Shown: positions 26,335 through 39,607 of the stretch, in pieces
Numbering within the stretch: position 1 is the stretch's first letter
Layout: each line of letters begins with the position of its first letter
Assembly: GCA_020847855.1 (NCBI GenBank)
Contig: JADLBH010000033.1
Span: 30,970 to 94,969, forward strand
Reading direction: 5' to 3'
Length of the DNA stretch: 64,000 bases
DNA from: Fimbriimonadaceae bacterium
Lineage (GTDB): Bacteria > Armatimonadota > Fimbriimonadia > Fimbriimonadales > Fimbriimonadaceae
Notes under the pieces: generated by a model
Databases searched by the model: none
Told to the model about the DNA's origin: nothing
The model's input: only the letters and a program-made list of their open reading frames with translations
Made by a program: the position numbers and the translations under genes

Positions 26335-27839
26335 GCCTTGGCGAAGACCACCCGGCGCTGACTGGGGGCACCGGTCAGGACGCAGGGTCCGGGCTCGTCG
26401 TCGGACGGGTCGAGGGGTTCGAGCGGGATGCAACGTATCGTTGCCTTCGTGATCTCGGTGATCCTTTGCTCGGTCTCGGTGGTGCCGTCCCAGTGCGCAA
26501 GTACGAATCCACCTCCACCCTCGCCCTGGAAGGCGGTCTCAAACTCTGCCCACGTCTCTACCCTTCTCGTGTTCTCGCTTCGGAACCTCAAGGCTGCCTC
26601 GTAGAGGCCCTCCTGCAGCCCGGTAAGGGAGGCGGTCACGGCATCCTCCAAATGGTCGAAGGAGACCGGTGTCTTCTCCGTCTGGTCCCGCCGGGCGAGC
26701 ACGCACTGACCGGCCTCGATATCGCGCGGTCCGAGCTCCAGGCGGACGCAGGCGCCCTTGAGCTCCCAGTCGTTGAACTTGAAACCGGGGCTGAGGTGGT
26801 CGCGGCGATCCACGAACACCCTTAGCGTCTCCCCGTTCCAGCGCACTTCACGGAGGCCGAGCGCAAGCCTGTCCGCAACTTCGGTGACCCTTTCGAGATC
26901 GTCTCCGCGACCGATGGGCACAATCACCACTTGGTTGGGTGCCACCCTCGGGGGGCAGACGAATCCGCGGTCATCGGAGTGGGCCATGATCACGGTACCG
27001 ATCAATCGGGAAGAGGCTCCCCAGCTCGTGGCCCAGACGTGTTCCAGCCCCCCCTCCTTCGACTGGTACTTCACGTCGAACGCCTTGGCAAAGTTCTGAC
27101 CCAGGTTGTGCGAGGTCGCCGCCTGGATCGCTCGGCGGTCCTGCGTCAGGGCCTCGACCGTGTAGGTGTGATCGGCCCCGGCGAACTTCTCGTTGTCCGA
27201 CTTGACGCCGTTCACGACCGGTACGGCCAAGAACTCGGTGAGAAAGCGTGTGTAGAGCCCAAGGATCAACCGAGCCTCGGCCTCCGCCTCCTCCTGGCTC
27301 GCGTGTGCGGTGTGCCCTTCCTGCCAGAAGAACTCCGAGGTCCGCAGAAACAGGCGCGGCCGTAGCTCCCACCGCATCACGCTACACCATTGGTTCAAGA
27401 GGATCGGCAGATCCCGCCAGCTCTGGATCCATCCCTTATAGCTGTTCCAAATGATCGTCTCGCTCGTCGGCCGGATGATGTAGGGCTCTTCGAGCTTGGC
27501 CTCCGGGTCCACGTCGAGGCCCTTCCCGTCGTCACGGGCCTTCAGCCGGTGGTGCGTTACGACGGCGCACTCCTTGGCGAACCCGTCCACGTGCTCGGCC
27601 TCTCGCTCGAAGAAGGACTTCGGGATGAGCATGGGGAAGGCCGCGTTCCTGTGGCCCGTTTCCTTGAACATTCCGTCCAGGCCCTTTTGCATCAGCTCCC
27701 AGATCGCGTAGCCCGCAGGTTTGACCACCATGCATCCGCGCACGACGGAGTTCTCGGCGAGGTCGGCTCGCTTGACGATATCGCTATACCATTCCGCGTA
27801 GTTCTCCCCCCGCGGAGTTACGCCAAGATCCTTTGCCAT
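26328..27839 (-). CDS. proS: Prolyl-tRNA synthetase, short (archaeal/eukaryotic) type
   Basis: The 503-residue enzyme charges tRNA-Pro with proline. Class II motif 1 to 3 regions are visible, for example GYAIWELMQKGLDGMF, FPMLIPKSFFEREAEHVDGF, and IIRPTSETIIWNSYKGWI, followed by an anticodon-binding domain (VVIVPIGRGDDLERV, VFVDRRDHLSPGFKFNDWE). The length and the C-terminal KAY with a final tyrosine are features of the type without an editing insertion. The stop overlaps the FG-GAP gene end by seven bases. Confidence 0.96.
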   Translation of the reverse strand: MAKDLGVTPRGENYAEWYSDIVKRADLAENSVVRGCMVVKPAGYAIWELMQKGLDGMFKETGHRNAAFPMLIPKSFFEREAEHVDGFAKECAVVTHHRLKARDDGKGLDVDPEAKLEEPYIIRPTSETIIWNSYKGWIQSWRDLPILLNQWCSVMRWELRPRLFLRTSEFFWQEGHTAHASQEEAEAEARLILGLYTRFLTEFLAVPVVNGVKSDNEKFAGADHTYTVEALTQDRRAIQAATSHNLGQNFAKAFDVKYQSKEGGLEHVWATSWGASSRLIGTVIMAHSDDRGFVCPPRVAPNQVVIVPIGRGDDLERVTEVADRLALGLREVRWNGETLRVFVDRRDHLSPGFKFNDWELKGACVRLELGPRDIEAGQCVLARRDQTEKTPVSFDHLEDAVTASLTGLQEGLYEAALRFRSENTRRVETWAEFETAFQGEGGGGFVLAHWDGTTETEQRITEITKATIRCIPLEPLDPSDDEPGPCVLTGAPSQRRVVFAKAY

Positions 27840-27889
27840 GGAAGGGTCTGTTTATACCGGGTTCGCCTCCGCGAGGCCAGTACAGTGCC

Positions 27890-29263
27890 TCAGCGGGCAA
27901 TGACGATAGCGACACGCTTCCTGAGCCGGACGCGGCCGCGCTCCCAGGCCTCGACGATGATCTCGCTCGGTCCCTCGGGCAGCTTCGAAGTGTCCAGCTC
28001 CCCTTCCCAACCTTCGGACACGGTGTTGAATAGGACGCCTTCTCCGGCCACGAGGATCCTCAGCGTGTACTTGTCCAGGTGGTCCTTGATCCAAGCGCTG
28101 AGCTGGACCCGGCCCCGGAGGACCTCACCCTTCCGGATGGCCATCGGCGACTCTGGTGGGGCCTCGTTCGAGAAGTTTGCATCCACGGGCTCAACGGGAA
28201 GGCGGAAGCCTTCCACCTCGATCGCCACGGGCTCAGGCCAACGCTCCAAAAAGTAGGGGGGGGACACGGCGCGACTATAGGCCTCGAGCACGCTCGGTTC
28301 CTGGGTAACGGCGTAGTTGTTGTTCTGCTTCTCCTCGATCTCCATGTTGTTCCCATCGAAGTAGAAGATCGCCTTCACGCGAGGATAGAAGCGCGGCAAG
28401 GACGAGTAGAGCGCGCTCAAGCACCCCGTGGCAAACGCGGCGACGCTCTTGCTCTCGAGGTTCGAGTGGTGGGTCGCGCCATATTCGCCGATCATGATCG
28501 GCTTCTTGTCCGCATACGCCGTGTAGACGCTCTCGAGCAAGTCCGCCGGATGTGTCCATTTGCCCGGCGTCCTGCGGTCTTGGTTGTAATACGTGACGCT
28601 GTAGAAGTTCACGCCCACCCAGTCCACGTACTCGTCGCCAGGATAGTAGCTCCTGATGTTCTGCCTGGGCATCGCATAGGGGCACCACACCATCGCCACG
28701 TTTGGGGCCAGGGCGTGCATCTTCCTTGCGACGAGCCGGAACTTCTCGCGGTAGGCGGCAGGGTCGCCGCTGTACTCCACCCACGGACCGTTCATCTCCG
28801 AGGCGAACCGGAGGAAGATGCGCGCGCCCGTCGCCCGAAGGTCGCGGGCGAGCGTCTCCAAATATACGTCGTCGCGGACGGTGTCTAGGCCAAGATTGGG
28901 CTCCAGGGCGATGTGGACCATCTTGCCTTGGCCGTGGAGCCGCTCGATCCAGTCCCTGGGCAAGCGCGAACGGTATCCCATGTAGAAGAAGTAGCTCGCG
29001 TGCGGCTTTCCGACCGTCTTCTCGAACGCGGCCGGGAGGCGGCGCATTCTGCCGGTCCCGTCCTTGATCGGATCACCGAGGGTCGAATCCTGGTCAATGA
29101 ACGCACCAAGGAAGCACCCATACGCAGGCTCGTGGATCGCACCCGTGAAGTTCGCGGCAACCTCGTCCGCGCTAGGCCTACGCTGGACGAACACCTCGAG
29201 CTCGGGGGCCGAGGATGCCACGGCGGTTGCACAGAGCCCTATCGCTATCAGCGCAGACCGCAT
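27890..29263 (-). CDS. Exported GH26-like glycoside hydrolase
   Basis: The 457-residue protein has a signal peptide (MRSALIAIGLCATAVASS) and a TIM-barrel domain at about 45-345 resembling family GH26 (endo-beta-mannanase and related). The acid/base is probably Glu156 in RFASEMNGPW and the nucleophile Glu260 in IMIGEYGATHH. A beta-sandwich tail follows at about 350-455. It likely cuts beta-mannan or a similar glycan outside the cytoplasm. The exact substrate is inferred only from the family. Confidence 0.85.
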   Translation of the reverse strand: MRSALIAIGLCATAVASSAPELEVFVQRRPSADEVAANFTGAIHEPAYGCFLGAFIDQDSTLGDPIKDGTGRMRRLPAAFEKTVGKPHASYFFYMGYRSRLPRDWIERLHGQGKMVHIALEPNLGLDTVRDDVYLETLARDLRATGARIFLRFASEMNGPWVEYSGDPAAYREKFRLVARKMHALAPNVAMVWCPYAMPRQNIRSYYPGDEYVDWVGVNFYSVTYYNQDRRTPGKWTHPADLLESVYTAYADKKPIMIGEYGATHHSNLESKSVAAFATGCLSALYSSLPRFYPRVKAIFYFDGNNMEIEEKQNNNYAVTQEPSVLEAYSRAVSPPYFLERWPEPVAIEVEGFRLPVEPVDANFSNEAPPESPMAIRKGEVLRGRVQLSAWIKDHLDKYTLRILVAGEGVLFNTVSEGWEGELDTSKLPEGPSEIIVEAWERGRVRLRKRVAIVIAR

Positions 29264-29337
29264 GGGAGAAGGACTTTACCATTCCCCCGACGAACGGCCT
29301 ATCCGCGACCTTCTTCCCCGTCTTTGGACGTGGCGGT

Positions 29338-30138
29338 CTACTGGTAGATGTCCTTGCGCACGGAAAACCACGGTCGCTTCAGCTGGCTATAGGTCACGCG
29401 CTTGGTGTGGCCATCGCCCCAGATCGTCACCGCACCTTCGCGGTGAAGGAAGTGGAAGTGGTCAATCAGGCTCTGGTTCCTCGGTGGGGAGTCGAACCAG
29501 TTGTCCGGTTGCAAGAAGTTGCACACGGGTGCACGTCCGCCGTGCTCCCAGGCGACGAGGGTCTCGGCGGGCTCGTCCATCTCGGAGTCGTTGATCCCCG
29601 TGGCCTCGAAGAACCCGCGGCTTCCGTACGTGTTGGTCTTCACACCGGGGCCATACTCGTTGCCCCTGGCCTTGGGATTCACGGAATAGTACGACGAGCC
29701 GTAGGCCCCGTTGAACCAAGAATAGGCCACGGCGAGCTGCCATGACGCCGGCTTCATGGGACAGACGCGAACGTCCCAGTTCTTCAAGTAGGGGTCAATC
29801 ATGCCTTGCCTCGGCTTGGTGCGCGCGGGGTAAATCGGGTTTCCCCACCAGCCCCCGCTCAGACCCGTGTTCGAGTTGTCGAACCCGATCCAAGGATGTT
29901 GCGGCGGAGCACCACCACCAATGTTGGTCGCGTTCGAGGCGGGTGCCCAAGTGTCGTCATGGTCATCGCGGTAGAGGAACAGGGCCATGTTGATCTGGCG
30001 CATGTTCATGACGCAGACCGCCGTCTTCGCCGAGACCTTTGCCTGCGCGAACACTGGGAAGAGGAGTGCGGCCAAGATCGCGATGATCGCGATCACGACC
30101 AGGAGTTCGATAAGAGTGAAGGCGCGCCGGAATGACAT
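29338..30138 (-). CDS. DUF1559-type prepilin-like protein
   Basis: The 266-residue product begins [15 protein letters not shown], a type IV prepilin signal in which PilD-like peptidase cuts before the helix, then the helix end FPVFAQAK typical of Armatimonadota and Planctomycetes. The C-terminal part carries the family ending with [17 protein letters not shown]. The ATG at 30138 has GGAGGG about ten bases upstream. These proteins are pseudopilin-like surface proteins of mostly unknown role. Confidence 0.93.
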   Translation of the reverse strand: MSFRRAFTLIELLVVIAIIAILAALLFPVFAQAKVSAKTAVCVMNMRQINMALFLYRDDHDDTWAPASNATNIGGGAPPQHPWIGFDNSNTGLSGGWWGNPIYPARTKPRQGMIDPYLKNWDVRVCPMKPASWQLAVAYSWFNGAYGSSYYSVNPKARGNEYGPGVKTNTYGSRGFFEATGINDSEMDEPAETLVAWEHGGRAPVCNFLQPDNWFDSPPRNQSLIDHFHFLHREGAVTIWGDGHTKRVTYSQLKRPWFSVRKDIYQ

Positions 30139-30211
30139 AGTATTGAACCCTCCGCCGACACTGTATCCCAAATCACACCAAAATGTACGCTTTCTCGAAC
30201 GGATTTCAGGT

Positions 30212-31516
30212 TCACGCTGTCTGTACCGAGGCCATCGCGGTTTCGCGGTTCCGATACCAAAGGATCGAGAGCGCGACGAGCTCCGCCAAGGTGGACCCGA
30301 GCACGGCGACGACCGCCGTCTTAGGCCCGGACCATTTTGAAGCAACCCCCACGAACAAGAGCGCGAGCAAGACTAGCGAGCCAGCCACGGTCGCCCCGAG
30401 CCGGGCGACCGTGATCCCCGCGGCCGTGAAGTAACCGCGTAGGAGATTTCCAGCGGAACGAAGGAGCGGGATGAACGCGAGTACGGCCAGCCCGAGCGCA
30501 GCGGCGTCGGCAACCCGAGGCGTCGCATCGAGCACGTTGCGGAAGATCCAGTGGTTCGCACCGGTAGCCACAAGCAGGAGGACCGTGCCCGTGAGCACCG
30601 CGCCCGTGACCAAGCAGAACCGGGACAGCACAACCCAGGAATTGGAGCGGTCGGCAAAGGCAATCACGACTTCGGGCAGGGCAAAGGTGACGGTCTGACT
30701 GAAGAAGGACACCGCGCCCAAGGCCTGCCAAGTGGCGAGCGCGAACACTGGATCTTGCATCCTGGAGAGGGCCGGCACCATGGCCGCAAACCCCATCAGC
30801 TGAAAGACGGTCGCGCCAGTGAGCGGTACATGGAAGTGGAAAAGGTCGCGGAATGTCGGCCGCGCTCCGTGTTCCGGAAGGGATCTCACGGCCCCTCGGG
30901 CGAGAAGGTGTACGGCGACACACTCCGCGACGACCGAAAGGCTCAGGGCGGCAGCAGAGGCAAGCGCCCCCGACACCGTGCGCGTGGCCGCCAACCCAGC
31001 ACCCACCAGGAGAAGCGTGGCCAGCCTCACCATGGTCCCGTGACCTACGGCACGGGTCTGTCCCTGCCGGATCAAGACTCCCTGCTGAAACCTTCGCCAC
31101 CCAATCGCCGGGCTCCACGGGATCATGATCGCCAAAGGAAGGCGGGCGGCCTCTGCCACCTCGGGCTTGAGACCGATCCACTGCATGGTGACCACGTCAT
31201 AGAGTGGAGTGAGCGCGACCAAGGCATGCAGTGTGCCCGAGAACGCCATGAGCATCCAAGAGAACCGGGCAAGGACCGCATATGCCTCCCGGCTCTTGGT
31301 GAGCGCGGTTCCCGTGCTCAGGAGGTCTATGACCGGGCTCTCGATCAAGATCGAGATACTAAAGAGGGCCAAGATTGCGGCTGAGCTCACCTCGCCGTTC
31401 GGAAGCCAGAAGGCGATCCGGGTGCAGATCGGGGAGTCCGCCGCCATCAGCATCCAGGAGAGAGCGAGGGGTAGGAACGCGCGCCACACCGTTCGATAAT
31501 CGAGGGCTGGCACCAT
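30212..31516 (-). CDS. Multi-pass membrane transporter, MATE/ANKH-like
   Basis: The 434-residue protein has about 12 predicted membrane helices. The first repeat reads [20 protein letters not shown] and [20 protein letters not shown], which resembles the flippase-like superfamily and especially bacterial relatives of the ANKH protein. I chose ATG 31516 because the upstream in-frame start at 31627 would run into the promoter and coding region of the divergent gene. The substrate is unknown; lipid-linked sugars, citrate or pyrophosphate are all possible from the fold. Confidence 0.75.
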   Translation of the reverse strand: MVPALDYRTVWRAFLPLALSWMLMAADSPICTRIAFWLPNGEVSSAAILALFSISILIESPVIDLLSTGTALTKSREAYAVLARFSWMLMAFSGTLHALVALTPLYDVVTMQWIGLKPEVAEAARLPLAIMIPWSPAIGWRRFQQGVLIRQGQTRAVGHGTMVRLATLLLVGAGLAATRTVSGALASAAALSLSVVAECVAVHLLARGAVRSLPEHGARPTFRDLFHFHVPLTGATVFQLMGFAAMVPALSRMQDPVFALATWQALGAVSFFSQTVTFALPEVVIAFADRSNSWVVLSRFCLVTGAVLTGTVLLLVATGANHWIFRNVLDATPRVADAAALGLAVLAFIPLLRSAGNLLRGYFTAAGITVARLGATVAGSLVLLALLFVGVASKWSGPKTAVVAVLGSTLAELVALSILWYRNRETAMASVQTA

Positions 31517-31625
31517 GCACCGCGAGGCTACCAACGTACGGTTCCCACGACCTGGGCTTACCCAATTTGGGCAAAGGTCCCGTTCGGCACCCTTTGGAGG
31601 CGGGGTCGCGGTCAAGGTCACGTTC

Positions 31626-34657
<3,032 letters not shown>

Positions 34658-34661
<4 letters not shown>

Positions 34662-35464
34662 GCGAGCGCAGGCTGAGCGGTTCCTGCTCGGAGCGCCTCC
34701 ACTTCCGGCAGGACATCGAGGAAGGCGTCCACGACCTTGGGATCGAACTGGGCGCCGCTCCCGTCCACGATGGCCTGCCTCGCTTCCTCCACCGACCACG
34801 CCTCCTTGTACGGCCTAGGGCTGGTCAAGGCGTCGAAAACGTCCACGACGGCAACGATCCTCCCCTCGATGGGGATGGCCTCTCCCATCATGCCGTTCGG
34901 GTAGCCCTTGCCGTCCCACCGTTCGTGATGGGTGAGGCAGATCGCGTGCCCGGTGAGCAGGATCGGATCGTCGCTGCCTTCCAAGAGATGGGCACCGTAG
35001 AGGGAGTGGCCCTCGACCGCGGCGCGCTCGTCCGCATCCAAGGCTCCAGGCTTCGCGAGGATCGTGTGCGGTACGCCGATCTTACCAATGTCGTGGAGCA
35101 GGGCGGCCTTACCGATCACCCTGGCCCGCTCCGGACTCAGCCCAAGTTGCCGGGCAACGAGCTCGGAACCCCTCTGAATCCGAAAGTTGTGGCCGCTCCT
35201 TCCATCGTCCTGGTACTCCGCGGCGAGGGCGAGCCGGTTCACCATCTCCATCTTCACCGTGATCGCCTCGCGCTGGTGGCTCCGGGCCACGGCCAGCGAA
35301 CCACGAGAGACGAACACGGTGACGAGCGCCGCGCCCAGAACAAAGATCACCGCGAGCCAGCCCAAACCAGGGCGCGATGCCAACCAAATGGTCAGGAACC
35401 CGAGCGTGAGCACGGCCAACGGACCCGAAAGCGTCACAGGGGTCAATCTCGGAGAGCGCGCCAT
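34658..35464 (-). CDS. Membrane HD-GYP phosphohydrolase
   Basis: The 268-residue protein has two N-terminal membrane helices (GPLAVLTLGFLTIWLA, LAVIFVLGAALVTVFV) and an HD-GYP domain: LLHDIGKIGVPHTIL, GHSLYGAHLL, THHERWDGKGYPNG and RIVAVVDVFDALTSPRPYK. HD-GYP proteins degrade cyclic di-GMP. All metal-binding motifs are intact, so it is probably active. ATG 35464 has AGGAAG upstream. It is divergent from isocitrate dehydrogenase, and its stop overlaps the BNR gene stop by four bases (CTAG). Confidence 0.92.
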
Positions 35465-35537
35465 CCCTGGCTTCCTGACGTGGTCCCGATCCCAAAAGCC
35501 GCGAACTGCCTTCCGCCAGCGGTAATCTCTCGACTCG

Positions 35538-36776
35538 ATGCCAGAAAGCGTATCCATGGCCCCTACGGGGCTCCAAGTGCCCGAGAACCCGATCATCCCC
35601 TTCATCGCGGGCGATGGGACAGGGCCCGAGATATGGCAATCCGCCGTACGGGTCCTCGATTCTGCCGTCGCCCAGGCCTACGGCGGTGACCGCAAGATCG
35701 AGTGGAAGCAGGTGCTCGCAGGGCAAAAGGCGTTCGACGAGACCGGCGAGTGGCTCCCGGAAGCGACACTCGATGCCTTTCGTGAGCACCTCGTAGGCAT
35801 CAAAGGGCCTTTGACAACCCCAGTGGGCGGCGGGATTCGTTCCCTCAACGTCGCCCTGAGACAGACCTTGGACCTCTACGTCTGCCTCCGGCCGGTGCGC
35901 TACTTCGAAGGCACACCGAGTCCGGTCCGGCGGCCCCAGGACGTGAACATGGTGATCTTCCGCGAGAACACGGAGGACATCTACGCAGGCATCGAGTTTC
36001 AAGAAGGCACCGAGGACACGAAGGCGTTCTGGGAGTTCTTCTCGGGCAAGTTCCCCGATCGGGCCCAGAAGGTTCGCTTCCCGGAGACCTCAGGCTTCGG
36101 GATCAAGCCAGTCTCCCAAGAGGGGACGGAGCGCCTCGTGCGTGCGGCGCTCGACTATGCCGTCGCCTACGGTAGGTCGTCCGTCACGCTCGTCCACAAG
36201 GGGAACATCATGAAGTTCACCGAAGGCGCCTTCGCGGAATGGGGGTACGAGACCGCCCGCAAGCACGTCGGAGCAACCCCTCTCGACGGAGGCCCGTGGC
36301 ACAAGTTAGAGGCGAATGGGAAGGAGGTCGTCATCAAGGACGTGATCGCGGACAACTTCCTCCAGCAGATCCTGCTCCGGCCCAGGGAGTACGACCTCAT
36401 CTGCTGTTGCAACCTCAACGGGGACTACATCAGCGATGCGCTCGCGGCGCAGGTCGGCGGGATCGGGATCGCGCCCGGAGGGAACCTGAACTACGCCACG
36501 GGCCATGCCATCTTCGAGGCGACGCACGGGACGGCCCCCAAGTACGCAGGGCTCAACAAGGTCAACCCGTCCTCGGTGATCCTGAGCGGGGAGATGATGT
36601 TCCGTCACCTCGGTTGGAACGAGGCCGCAGAGCTGGTCGTGGGAGGGGTCGCGAGGGCGATACAGGCCAAGACCGTCACCTATGATTTCGCCCGCGACAT
36701 GGAAGGAGCTACCGAGCTCTCCACGAGCGGCTTTGGGGAGGCGGTGATCGCTCAAATGCAACAGGCCCCGGTGTAA
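35538..36776 (+). CDS. icd: Isocitrate dehydrogenase, NADP type
   Basis: The 412-residue enzyme oxidises isocitrate to 2-oxoglutarate in the TCA cycle. The substrate-binding loop RSLNVALRQ with its serine, the [15 protein letters not shown] segment, and [14 protein letters not shown] are present. [15 protein letters not shown] and TYDFAR carry the Lys, Tyr and Tyr/Arg positions that read the 2'-phosphate of NADP in the E. coli enzyme. It resembles the homodimeric type. It is not clustered with the other TCA genes in the window. Confidence 0.96.
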   Translation: MPESVSMAPTGLQVPENPIIPFIAGDGTGPEIWQSAVRVLDSAVAQAYGGDRKIEWKQVLAGQKAFDETGEWLPEATLDAFREHLVGIKGPLTTPVGGGIRSLNVALRQTLDLYVCLRPVRYFEGTPSPVRRPQDVNMVIFRENTEDIYAGIEFQEGTEDTKAFWEFFSGKFPDRAQKVRFPETSGFGIKPVSQEGTERLVRAALDYAVAYGRSSVTLVHKGNIMKFTEGAFAEWGYETARKHVGATPLDGGPWHKLEANGKEVVIKDVIADNFLQQILLRPREYDLICCCNLNGDYISDALAAQVGGIGIAPGGNLNYATGHAIFEATHGTAPKYAGLNKVNPSSVILSGEMMFRHLGWNEAAELVVGGVARAIQAKTVTYDFARDMEGATELSTSGFGEAVIAQMQQAPV

Positions 36777-36913
36777 TTGCTGGTTCTATATGAATTCCTT
36801 TCCGGGACGGCCCATTTTCCTTGCAACCAGCCCCGCTGTGTGCTAGAGTTGTCTCGTGTCGGACTGGATATCCAGACCGCGCTAAGCTGAATTTGGCTTA
36901 TGGAGACACAATC

Positions 36914-37510
36914 ATGAAAGGCCTCACAACCATAGTTGCACTCATGGGCTTGGCAGCCGCTAGTCAAGCTTCCTTCACCGTCGCATCGTTCTCGGATCCT
37001 TCCCCGAACGGCGCATCGCCGCTGTTCCTTTGGGACCAGAACCTCAACACCCTGACTGCGGGCTGGTCCGGCACCGGGCTCACGCTCCAGACGCCGGGTC
37101 TGATTGGCGGCGGTTCCTACAACGACGTGACGTTCTCGATGGCGCCGGTCAGCTTGACCTTTGTCACCACGAACGTGTACACGATGGGTGCGGGCCAGAT
37201 TGACTTCTTCGACTCCTCGAACGCTCTGCTTCTCACGGCGTCGTTCAACGGAGGCCTCTTCGTGAACCCGTTCACCTCGGGAAGCTCCGACCTGTCCGGT
37301 TTCAACGTCACCTTCGGTGGCCCCAAGGTTCCCGCCGGTTGGACTGACGAACAGTTCGCCTTCAGCCTTGCGAACGCCACCAACGTGGGCAACCACCAGG
37401 TCAGCTACACCGCGGCCTACACGTCCTCGGCCGTTCCCGAGCCGGCGACGATGATCGCGCTCGGTTCCGGCCTTGCCCTTCTCGCCGCTCGGCGACGAAA
37501 CAAGCGCTAA
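36914..37510 (+). CDS. PEP-CTERM sorting-domain protein
   Basis: The 198-residue product has a signal peptide (MKGLTTIVALMGLAAASQA), a beta-rich body (LTLQTPGLIGGGSYNDVTF, YTMGAGQIDFFDSS), and the ending VPEPATMIALGSGLALLAARRR. It is exported and sorted like the gene at 19669, whose ending is nearly the same. A GGAG sequence about ten bases before the ATG is the ribosome site. A clear intrinsic terminator follows. In the 137-base gap upstream, GCTGGTT (36779) and AACCAGC (36825) form a weak inverted repeat. Confidence 0.88.
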   Translation: MKGLTTIVALMGLAAASQASFTVASFSDPSPNGASPLFLWDQNLNTLTAGWSGTGLTLQTPGLIGGGSYNDVTFSMAPVSLTFVTTNVYTMGAGQIDFFDSSNALLLTASFNGGLFVNPFTSGSSDLSGFNVTFGGPKVPAGWTDEQFAFSLANATNVGNHQVSYTAAYTSSAVPEPATMIALGSGLALLAARRRNKR

Positions 37511-37541
37511 CGTTCAACCGCGAGTCTCTTCAAAGCATGTT

Positions 37542-37577
37542 CCCCTCGACTGCCACGCAGTCGAGGGGTCTTTCGTC
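37542..37577 (+). terminator. Intrinsic terminator after PEP-CTERM gene
   Basis: CCCCTCGACTG at 37542-37552 pairs perfectly with CAGTCGAGGGG at 37558-37568 around a five-base loop, and TCTTTCGTC follows. It lies 31 bases after the stop codon. Confidence 0.75.
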
Positions 37578-37964
37578 TTAGACTGAACGTCCTTCTCGCC
37601 CGAGCCCAACGAGGATCACGATCCATGAGGCGATCATGGTCGCTCCACCCAGGGGCGTGATGGCCCCGAGCCAGCGCGGGCCCCCGATCGCAAGACCGTA
37701 GAGGGTTGCGGCAAAGAGCACCGAGCCCGCGCACGCGGCCGATCCGGCCCGACCCGCAAGCCGATCCGAGAGCAGACTGCCCGACCAGGCCGCGAGCACT
37801 CCGAGGCCCAGTCCGGTGAGCGCAAGATAGAGGCTGCCCGTTCGCCAAAGCTCTTCCCCACCTTCGACCAAGTGAGGCTTCATGAGGTGGGCTCCCATCG
37901 CCCCGAGCCCGATTGCGGCCGCGAACGTACCTGCCGAAACGCGCGCCAGACCTATCCGAGACAT
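37578..37964 (-). CDS. DUF423 small membrane protein
   Basis: The 128-residue protein has four predicted membrane helices and the DUF423 marks GAMGAHLM near the start and SVLFAATLYGLA...LGAITPLGGATMIASW near the end. Function of the family is unknown. The start overlaps the upstream Rieske oxygenase gene by 13 bases, so translation is probably coupled. Confidence 0.88.
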   Translation of the reverse strand: MSRIGLARVSAGTFAAAIGLGAMGAHLMKPHLVEGGEELWRTGSLYLALTGLGLGVLAAWSGSLLSDRLAGRAGSAACAGSVLFAATLYGLAIGGPRWLGAITPLGGATMIASWIVILVGLGREGRSV

Positions 37965-39040
37965 GCCGCCAGCATCCGATGGAATTGGTGGACCCCCTTC
38001 TCGCGCTCGACCGAATAACGCCCTCGGTCGTAGAACCGAGACCGCAAGCCCCTCTGTACTAGCTCGACCACCGCTTCGTCTTCGCGCTCGACTCGGTCAA
38101 GTTGCGCCCCAGCACCGGAATCTCGCAGGTCCGGCCTCCAGACGAACGGAAGGAAGTCCACCTTGGTCAGCGACTCCCCGAGGGGCCGAACCACGTTCAC
38201 AGACAACCCCCAGGGGTAGAAGTTCAGCATCAAGTTGGGGAAGAGCCAGAAGTAGAAGGCACCGACCCTTTCACCCCGATCCGGGTGGCCCGGCGGAAGC
38301 TCGAAGCACGGCTCCGACTCTGCGGCCGTTCCCAACTGGAGGTTTCCATGCCTGAGCAGGATCGTCCGGTATGACGCATAGTCCAGGGCCGCGTTGAGGG
38401 CCGCGTGGATGTAGGGGCTGTGGAAGCCCTCCAGATAGTTGTCCACATAGAGCGCCCAATGGGCTCGCACGAGATAGGTCCTTGCACGATCCGGCTCGGG
38501 CACGAACTCCTCGAAGGGCATCCAACCCACCCTCTCGTCCACTTCCGCCAAGTACTCCTCCAAAGGAACCACGGGGTCCACCCCGGCGAACCAGAAGCCG
38601 TGCCACTCCCCGAACGGCACTCGTGGCAAATCGTCACTCTCGCAAGGGAAGCCTTCGACCCCCTCGAACTCGGGCATGGAAAGGAGCTTGCCGTCGAGCC
38701 CAAACCGCCGCCCGTGATAGCGGCACCGCAAAGAGTTCGCGTTCCCGGAGCCTTCGGCGACGAGGTTGCCCCGGTGCGTACACACGTTGCTGAGGCAGTG
38801 CGCTTTGTCGTCACGATCCCGACTGAGCAGGATCGGCTCATCCAGCGACCCCTCGAGCAGGGTGAGAGGCTCGATCTGGCCCGGAAGCTTGGCCAGGTCC
38901 CTCCCTCCCAGGAACTGCCAAGATCGGGCGAAGCACTTCTCTAGAATCTGACCGTAGACGCCAGGGTCCGTGTAGAACCGGGACGGTAACGTAAACGCAC
39001 GCCCCACGTCCTCGTGGACGATGTCCTGCCCGTCTGCCAA
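37952..39040 (-). CDS. Rieske 2Fe-2S ring-hydroxylating oxygenase alpha subunit
   Basis: The 362-residue protein has a Rieske cluster site CTH at 87-89 and CRYH at 106-109, and a mononuclear iron site with His207 and His212 in NYLEGFHSPYIHAAL. These are the hallmarks of the alpha subunit of aromatic-ring or related Rieske oxygenases. No reductase, ferredoxin or beta subunit is next to it, so the substrate cannot be guessed. The start codon is TTG, supported by a TATCCT box exactly six bases upstream. Confidence 0.9.
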   Translation of the reverse strand: MADGQDIVHEDVGRAFTLPSRFYTDPGVYGQILEKCFARSWQFLGGRDLAKLPGQIEPLTLLEGSLDEPILLSRDRDDKAHCLSNVCTHRGNLVAEGSGNANSLRCRYHGRRFGLDGKLLSMPEFEGVEGFPCESDDLPRVPFGEWHGFWFAGVDPVVPLEEYLAEVDERVGWMPFEEFVPEPDRARTYLVRAHWALYVDNYLEGFHSPYIHAALNAALDYASYRTILLRHGNLQLGTAAESEPCFELPPGHPDRGERVGAFYFWLFPNLMLNFYPWGLSVNVVRPLGESLTKVDFLPFVWRPDLRDSGAGAQLDRVEREDEAVVELVQRGLRSRFYDRGRYSVEREKGVHQFHRMLAACLG

Positions 39041-39046
39041 GAACCC

Positions 39047-39052
39047 AGGATA
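39047..39052 (-). promoter_or_regulatory. -10 box TATCCT, six bases before TTG
   Basis: On the minus strand TATCCT ends six bases before the TTG at 39040, predicting a leaderless transcript from a TTG start. Confidence 0.5.
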
Positions 39053-39080
39053 CCAGTCGGTACCGCCTATCTTGGCTCGA

Positions 39081-39506
39081 TCACGCTCCGCGGCTCCGAA
39101 GGAGATCGCGAATCTCGGTGAGGAGGGTGACGTCGGCGGGCGGAGCCTCCGGCGCGGCGGTTGCCTCGGCCTGCTGCTTTCGCATCTTGTTCACGCCCTT
39201 CACGACCATGAACAGTGCGAAGGCTACGATCACAAAGTTCAAGACCGCCGACAGGAAGGCGCCGTACCCAAGGACGATCGCTCCGTTCTTCTGCGCGGCG
39301 TCAATCGTGGTCGCGCCTCCTGCGTCGCCCTTGAGCACGAGGAACGCCAACGAAAAGTCGGTACTCCCGAACATCCCGATCAACGGGTTGAGCAAATGGT
39401 TGACTAGCGAGTCAATGATCTTCCCGAAGGCGGCGCCGATGACGACACCGATGGCGAGGTCGAGCATGCTTCCTTGGGCGGCAAACTCTTTGAACTCTTT
39501 GAGCAT
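39081..39506 (-). CDS. mscL: Large-conductance mechanosensitive channel
   Basis: The 141-residue protein is MscL, which opens under membrane tension to release solutes during osmotic shock. It starts [39 protein letters not shown], the classic N-terminal helix and first membrane helix, and has the second membrane helix [23 protein letters not shown]. The Ala/Pro-rich tail ends in a helix ([12 protein letters not shown]). ATG 39506 is the family start. It lies 40 bases upstream of the Rieske gene. Confidence 0.96.
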   Translation of the reverse strand: MLKEFKEFAAQGSMLDLAIGVVIGAAFGKIIDSLVNHLLNPLIGMFGSTDFSLAFLVLKGDAGGATTIDAAQKNGAIVLGYGAFLSAVLNFVIVAFALFMVVKGVNKMRKQQAEATAAPEAPPADVTLLTEIRDLLRSRGA

Positions 39507-39607
39507 GGTTTTTGCTTTCCCGCTCTCCCGCGTACGATCCGGGCACGATCCTACCCCCAACCTATCGCCTGGCATTCCCCTCCCCGCGAGTGCCAGAATG
39601 ACTCTCG

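Noticed and set aside
36779..36831. Inverted repeat GCTGGTT/AACCAGC before the third PEP-CTERM gene as a riboswitch
   Set aside because: Seven base pairs around a 39-base loop is too weak, and no known riboswitch core is visible.
36777..36913. Sigma-54 promoter for PEP-CTERM genes
   Set aside because: A GG...GC pair is present, but the spacing is 12 rather than the required 10 bases, and the other PEP-CTERM genes do not fit either.
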